Made by a program: the position numbers and the translations under genes. The notes beneath the pieces were generated by a model. It did no database searches and had not been told where the DNA came from. It was given only the letters and a program-made list of their open reading frames with translations. From Streptomyces chartreusis NRRL 3882 (lineage in GTDB: Bacteria > Actinomycetota > Actinomycetes > Streptomycetales > Streptomycetaceae): a stretch of DNA of 64,000 bases. This document shows, one piece after another, positions 60,765 through 64,000 of this stretch. The stretch spans positions 496,001-560,000 of the forward strand of contig NZ_LT963352.1 of NCBI RefSeq assembly GCF_900236475.1, given 5' to 3'. Each line of letters starts with the position of its first letter. Position 1 is the first letter of the stretch.

Positions 60765-61929
60765 AGGAGTCCGGCGGCTCGGCTCCCACCAGCCACATGG
60801 AGAAGAACTGCGAGCCGCCGCCGTAGGCGTGCCCGAGGACCCTGCGGGCGCCTTCCACCTGGTGTTCCCCGGCCTGTCCGCGCACCTGGAGGGCCGCCTC
60901 CGCGAAGCGGATCATGCCGGAGGCGCCGATGGGGTTGGTGGACAGCACGCCGCCCGACATGTTGACGGGCAGGTCCCCGTCCAGTTCGGTCACGCCCGCC
61001 TCGGTGAGCTTCCACCCTTCGCCCTCGCCGGCGAAGCCGAGGTTCTCCAGCCACATCGGCTCGTACCAGGAGAACGGGACGTAGATCTCGGCGCCGTCGA
61101 TCTCGCGGCGCGGGTCGGTGATCCCGGCCTGCCGGTAGACGTCGGCCGCGCAGTCCTGCCCGGCCCGCGGGGAGACGAAGTCCTTGCCGGCGAAGAGGGT
61201 CGGCTCGCTGCGCATCGCGCCGCCGAGCATCCAGGCGGGCGGTCGCGGCGCCCGGGCGGCTCCGGCGCGGTCGGTGAGGACCATGGCGCAGGCGCCGTCG
61301 GAGGAGGGGCAGGTCTCCGAGTAGCGGACCGGATCCCACAGCATGGGCGAGGCCATGACCTTGTCGAGGGTGATGTCGTGCTCGTGCAGGTGGGCGTAGG
61401 GGTTCCGCAGGGCGTTGCGGCGGTCCTTGTAGGCGACCAGGGCGCCGATCGTCTCGGGGGCGCCGCTGCGCCGCATGTAGGCGCGGATGTGCGGGGCGAA
61501 GAACCCGCCGGCTCCCGCGAGCAGGGGCTGCTGGGCGGGGATGGGCAGGGACAGCCCCCACATGGCGTTCGACTCGGACTGCTTTTCGAAGGCGAGGGTG
61601 AGGACGGTGCCGTGGACGCGGGCCGCGACGAGGTTCGCGGCGACGAGGGCGGTGGAACCGCCGACCGAACCCGCGGTGTGCACCCGGAGCATGGGTTTGC
61701 CGACGGCGCCGAGCGCGTCGGCGAGGTAGAGCTCCGGCATCATGACGCCCTCGAAGAAGTCGGGCGCCTTGCCGATCACGACGGCGTCGATGTCGGCCCA
61801 GGTCAGCTCGGCGTCGTCCAGGGCCCGTCGGGCCGCCTCCCGGACGAGTCCCGCGATCGACACGTCCCGGCGTGCCGCGACGTGCTTGGTCTGGCCGATG
61901 CCGACGACGGCCACGGGCTCCTTGCTCAT
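60763..61929 (-). CDS. Thiolase-superfamily protein, SCP-x/Ltp2-like
   Basis: A 388-residue protein with the N-terminal thiolase fold AVVGIGQTKHVAARRDVSIAGLVREAARRALDDA and C-terminal GVLSTNPIGASGMIRFAEAALQVRGQAG. The segment corresponding to the active-site Cys reads HTAGSVGGSTA, without Cys, as in steroid side-chain Ltp2-type retro-aldolases. It is the last gene of a tightly coupled unit with a second thiolase and a DUF35 protein. That combination fits an Ltp2-DUF35 aldolase or a related acyl-CoA pathway. ATG 61929 overlaps the previous stop (ATGA). Confidence 0.82.
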   Translation of the reverse strand: MSKEPVAVVGIGQTKHVAARRDVSIAGLVREAARRALDDAELTWADIDAVVIGKAPDFFEGVMMPELYLADALGAVGKPMLRVHTAGSVGGSTALVAANLVAARVHGTVLTLAFEKQSESNAMWGLSLPIPAQQPLLAGAGGFFAPHIRAYMRRSGAPETIGALVAYKDRRNALRNPYAHLHEHDITLDKVMASPMLWDPVRYSETCPSSDGACAMVLTDRAGAARAPRPPAWMLGGAMRSEPTLFAGKDFVSPRAGQDCAADVYRQAGITDPRREIDGAEIYVPFSWYEPMWLENLGFAGEGEGWKLTEAGVTELDGDLPVNMSGGVLSTNPIGASGMIRFAEAALQVRGQAGEHQVEGARRVLGHAYGGGSQFFSMWLVGAEPPDS

Positions 61930-62990
61930 CGGCGTTCCCCTTCGAGTACGGCGACCAGGTTCTGCTGGAGGCAGGGGCCGGAGGTGGCGTGGGCGAGGGC
62001 GCGGTCGGAGGCGCCGCGGTGGATGCGGGCGGCGGCCTCGCCGATGCGGATGAGTCCGGCGGCCATGATCGGGTTGGCGGCGAGGGCGCCGCCGGAGGGG
62101 TTGACGACGACGCCGTCGTCGAGGCGGAGGGCCTTGCGCAGGACGATCTCCTGGGCGGTGAAGGGCGCGTGCAGCTCGGCGGTGTCGACGGGCCGTTCGA
62201 AGGCGCCGGCCCGCTCGGCGGCCAGGCGGGTGGACGGCGAGTCGGTCAGGTCGCGCACGCCGAGGCCGTGGGCCTCGACGCGGTGGTCGATGCCGCGGAT
62301 CCAGGCCGGGCGTGCGCACAGGTCGCGGGCCCGCTCCCCCGCCGCGAGGATCACGGCGGCGGCCCCGTCGCCGATGGGCGGGCAGTCGCCGCTGCGCAGG
62401 GGCTGTACGAGGTAGTCGCCCTGCGGCACGGCTCCTCGCAGCTGGGCGTGCGGATTGGTGGCCGCCGACTCCCGGTTGCGGGCGGCGACGGCGGCGAGCG
62501 CCGGTTCGTCGGTGTCGCCCACGTCGATGAGCGCCTGCGCCTGGAGGGCGGCGAGGGCCACGGAATCGGGCCACAGGGGTGCCACGTAGTACGGGTCGAG
62601 CTGCCGGGTGAGGACGTCGCGGACGGGACCGGGCGAGGACTTGCCGTACGCGTAGACGAGGGCGGTGTCGGCGTCGCCGGTGAGGAGCTTGGTCCAGGCC
62701 TCGTACAGGGCCCAGGCGCCGTCCATCTCGACGTGGGACTCGGAGATCGGCGGCCAGGCGCCGACGCCGTCCAGGGCGAGGGTGAACGAGAAGGCGCGGC
62801 CGGCGAGGTAGTCGCTGGAGCCGGAGCAGGTGAAGTCGATGTCGGCGGTCTTCAGGCCGGTCCGGTCGAGGACCTCGTGCAGCACCGGCATGAGCATCTC
62901 CACCTCGGAGAGCTCCTCGCTGGTGCGCCGGTGGGCGGTCTGGGCGAAGGCCACGACGGCGATCTGGCGGTCCCCCGGTGCGCTCGTCAC
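61926..62990 (-). CDS. Thiolase-superfamily protein
   Basis: A 354-residue thiolase-like protein: DRQIAVVAFAQTAHRRTSEELSEVEML, CSGSSDYLAGRAFSFTLALDGVGAWPP, and the C-terminal NPSGGALAANPIMAAGLIRIGEAAARI. It resembles the short thiolase partner found beside Ltp2-type genes. Start is GTG 62990, overlapping the DUF35 stop (GTGA), and its own stop overlaps the next start, so the three proteins are made together and probably form a complex. Confidence 0.82.
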   Translation of the reverse strand: MTSAPGDRQIAVVAFAQTAHRRTSEELSEVEMLMPVLHEVLDRTGLKTADIDFTCSGSSDYLAGRAFSFTLALDGVGAWPPISESHVEMDGAWALYEAWTKLLTGDADTALVYAYGKSSPGPVRDVLTRQLDPYYVAPLWPDSVALAALQAQALIDVGDTDEPALAAVAARNRESAATNPHAQLRGAVPQGDYLVQPLRSGDCPPIGDGAAAVILAAGERARDLCARPAWIRGIDHRVEAHGLGVRDLTDSPSTRLAAERAGAFERPVDTAELHAPFTAQEIVLRKALRLDDGVVVNPSGGALAANPIMAAGLIRIGEAAARIHRGASDRALAHATSGPCLQQNLVAVLEGERR

Positions 62991-63937
62991 AGCAGCTCCT
63001 TGTAGGTGTCGTAGTCCGCGTCCGGTTCGCCCGTGGGCCGGTAGTGGTCGGGATAGCGGCCGCCCTCGGTCCACACGGGCTCGACGCGCAGCCCCATGCG
63101 GACTTCGTCGTACGGGATGCCGCCGATCCGGCCGTGCAGTGCGAGGTCGGCGCCGTCGAGGGCGATGTGGGCGTAGACGTAGGGCACCTCGATGTCGAGA
63201 TTCGCCGTATGCGCAGCCTTGATGTTGACGATGCAGAAGGTGGTCACCGTGCCGCGCGGCCCGACCTCGACCTGCTCCGATGTGGCCACCCCACAGGTGG
63301 GGCACGCACCCCTCGGCGGGACGTACACCTTGCGGCAGGCCGGGCAGCGCTCGCCGACGGTCCGGCGGCCGGAGAGGGCGTTGATGTAGGCGGTCTGGGC
63401 GCGGCCGGGTGAGTAGGTGTAGTCGAGGCGGGCGGCGGCGACGATGCCGGTGACCGGGTCCTCGAACACGCCGGTGTGCCCGGCTGGTTCGCCCGGGGCG
63501 CCGTCGTACGGCTCGAAGCAGGCGATGTCCGTGATGGCTCCGGTGCGTTCCGCCGCCCAGCGGACGCGGACGCGCATGCCGGTGCGCACGGCGTCGGGGC
63601 CGGGGGTGTCGAGGGCGTGCAGCAGGGCGGTGTCGGCGCCGTCGAGACGGACCAGGGCCCAGGCGAAGGGGGTGGTGAGGGGCTGGCCGCGGCGGGGGGC
63701 GTGGTTCCAGGCCCAGGTGGTGACCGTGCCGGTGGGGGCGACCTCGACGAGGTCGCGGACCTCCTCGGCGGTGACGGGGTCGTACTCGACGGGCGGGACG
63801 GCGACGCGGCCGTCGCTCGCCCGCACCCCCAGGACGACACGCTCGCGCAGGCCGGTCAGGAAGGCGCTCTGGACGGGGCCGAGGGAGCGGGTGAAGGGGA
63901 ACTCGACGACGAGAGGGGCTTTGAGGACTTCGGGCAT
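62987..63937 (-). CDS. Zn-ribbon/OB-fold (DUF35) protein, two modules
   Basis: A 316-residue protein with a DUF35-type OB-fold module (about 55-160; VEVAPTGTVTTWAWNHAPRRGQPLTTPFAWALVRLDG) and a full second unit (about 190-300). The second has a four-Cys zinc ribbon (ERCPACRKVYVPPRGACPTCG) and PRGTVTTFCIVNIKAAHTANLDIEVPYVYAHI. DUF35 proteins bind acyl-CoA and partner with thiolase-like aldolases. ATG 63937 is preceded by GGAGGG. It is the first complete gene of the operon. Confidence 0.85.
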   Translation of the reverse strand: MPEVLKAPLVVEFPFTRSLGPVQSAFLTGLRERVVLGVRASDGRVAVPPVEYDPVTAEEVRDLVEVAPTGTVTTWAWNHAPRRGQPLTTPFAWALVRLDGADTALLHALDTPGPDAVRTGMRVRVRWAAERTGAITDIACFEPYDGAPGEPAGHTGVFEDPVTGIVAAARLDYTYSPGRAQTAYINALSGRRTVGERCPACRKVYVPPRGACPTCGVATSEQVEVGPRGTVTTFCIVNIKAAHTANLDIEVPYVYAHIALDGADLALHGRIGGIPYDEVRMGLRVEPVWTEGGRYPDHYRPTGEPDADYDTYKELL

Positions 63938-63969
63938 GCCGGAGGGCTCCTTCGGTCAGGCGCACACGG

Positions 63970-64000
63970 TCAGGCGCGCTTGTAGACGGGCGGTCGCTTC
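63970..64000 (-). CDS. 3' end of a gene cut by the window edge (possibly enoyl-CoA hydratase)
   Basis: The frame reads ...KRPPVYKRA and stops at 63972-63970, continuing out of the window. This C-terminus is common in crotonase-family enoyl-CoA hydratases, which would fit the thiolase operon, but nine residues are too few to be sure. It lies 32 bp upstream of the DUF35 gene. Confidence 0.4.
   Translation of the reverse strand, partial: KRPPVYKRA

Overview
The window is high-GC actinobacterial chromosome, almost certainly Streptomyces. Diagnostic genes are an SsgA-like cell-division protein, a long chaplin with a sortase motif, a clpP3-clpP4-popR cluster, a tyrosinase operon (melC), an NsdB-type developmental regulator, a streptophobe-family membrane protein and a DUF397 protein. 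Rare in-frame TTA codons, leaderless starts, SigB-type promoters and a DasR-type operator pair fit the same genus. The stress-sigma/clpP3P4 and nsdB neighbourhoods recall the gene content of the SCO72xx region of S. coelicolor; that synteny is from memory and was not searched. I saw no insertion sequence, prophage, CRISPR array, rRNA or convincing tRNA.

Layout. 1-10.6 kb: SsgA-like protein, small membrane and unknown proteins, an aldo/keto reductase divergent from a cholesterol-oxidase-like flavoprotein, melC1 with a melC2 broken by an amber codon, RNase HI, and metabolic enzymes. 10.6-17.2 kb: VOC protein, epoxide hydrolase, clpP3-clpP4 with a PopR-type operator, popR, a SigB/F/G-type sigma factor with a divergent HATPase (candidate anti-sigma), and two PRC-barrel genes. 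17.2-24.5 kb: DUF6777 and streptophobe proteins, then a signalling cassette of FHA-ABC transporter, Thr-Arg-repeat protein and Ser/Thr kinase. 24.5-42.5 kb: mostly metabolic and regulatory genes, including a LysR regulator with divergent reductase, adenosine deaminase, a GH19 chitinase behind two dre-like boxes, a MarR regulator, a frameshifted acyl-CoA dehydrogenase, and the ssuED sulfonate genes preceded by a cysteine-containing leader peptide.

42.5-50.3 kb holds the most unusual object: one 4.3-kb gene joining a membrane sensor, GAF-like, PAS, GGDEF and EAL domains to a complete alpha-oxoamine synthase-type PLP enzyme. A predicted methyltransferase follows 6 bp later. Next come a two-domain chaplin with a SigBldN-like promoter and a secreted S33 peptidase. 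50.3-64 kb: asparagine synthetase, a baeRF-like protein, a PAS-PP2C phosphatase (TTA codon), nsdB, a phosphotransferase-like protein (TTA codon), a universal stress protein, DUF397, and a coupled thiolase/thiolase/DUF35 operon leading into a gene cut off by the window end.

How the genes work together. Stress control (sigma, HATPase, PopR/ClpP) and development control (SsgA-like, chaplin, NsdB, bldA-dependent genes, c-di-GMP) are interleaved with catabolic enzymes under local regulators. Two genes (melC2 and the acyl-CoA dehydrogenase) are each disrupted by a single small lesion. They are either young pseudogenes or sequence errors.
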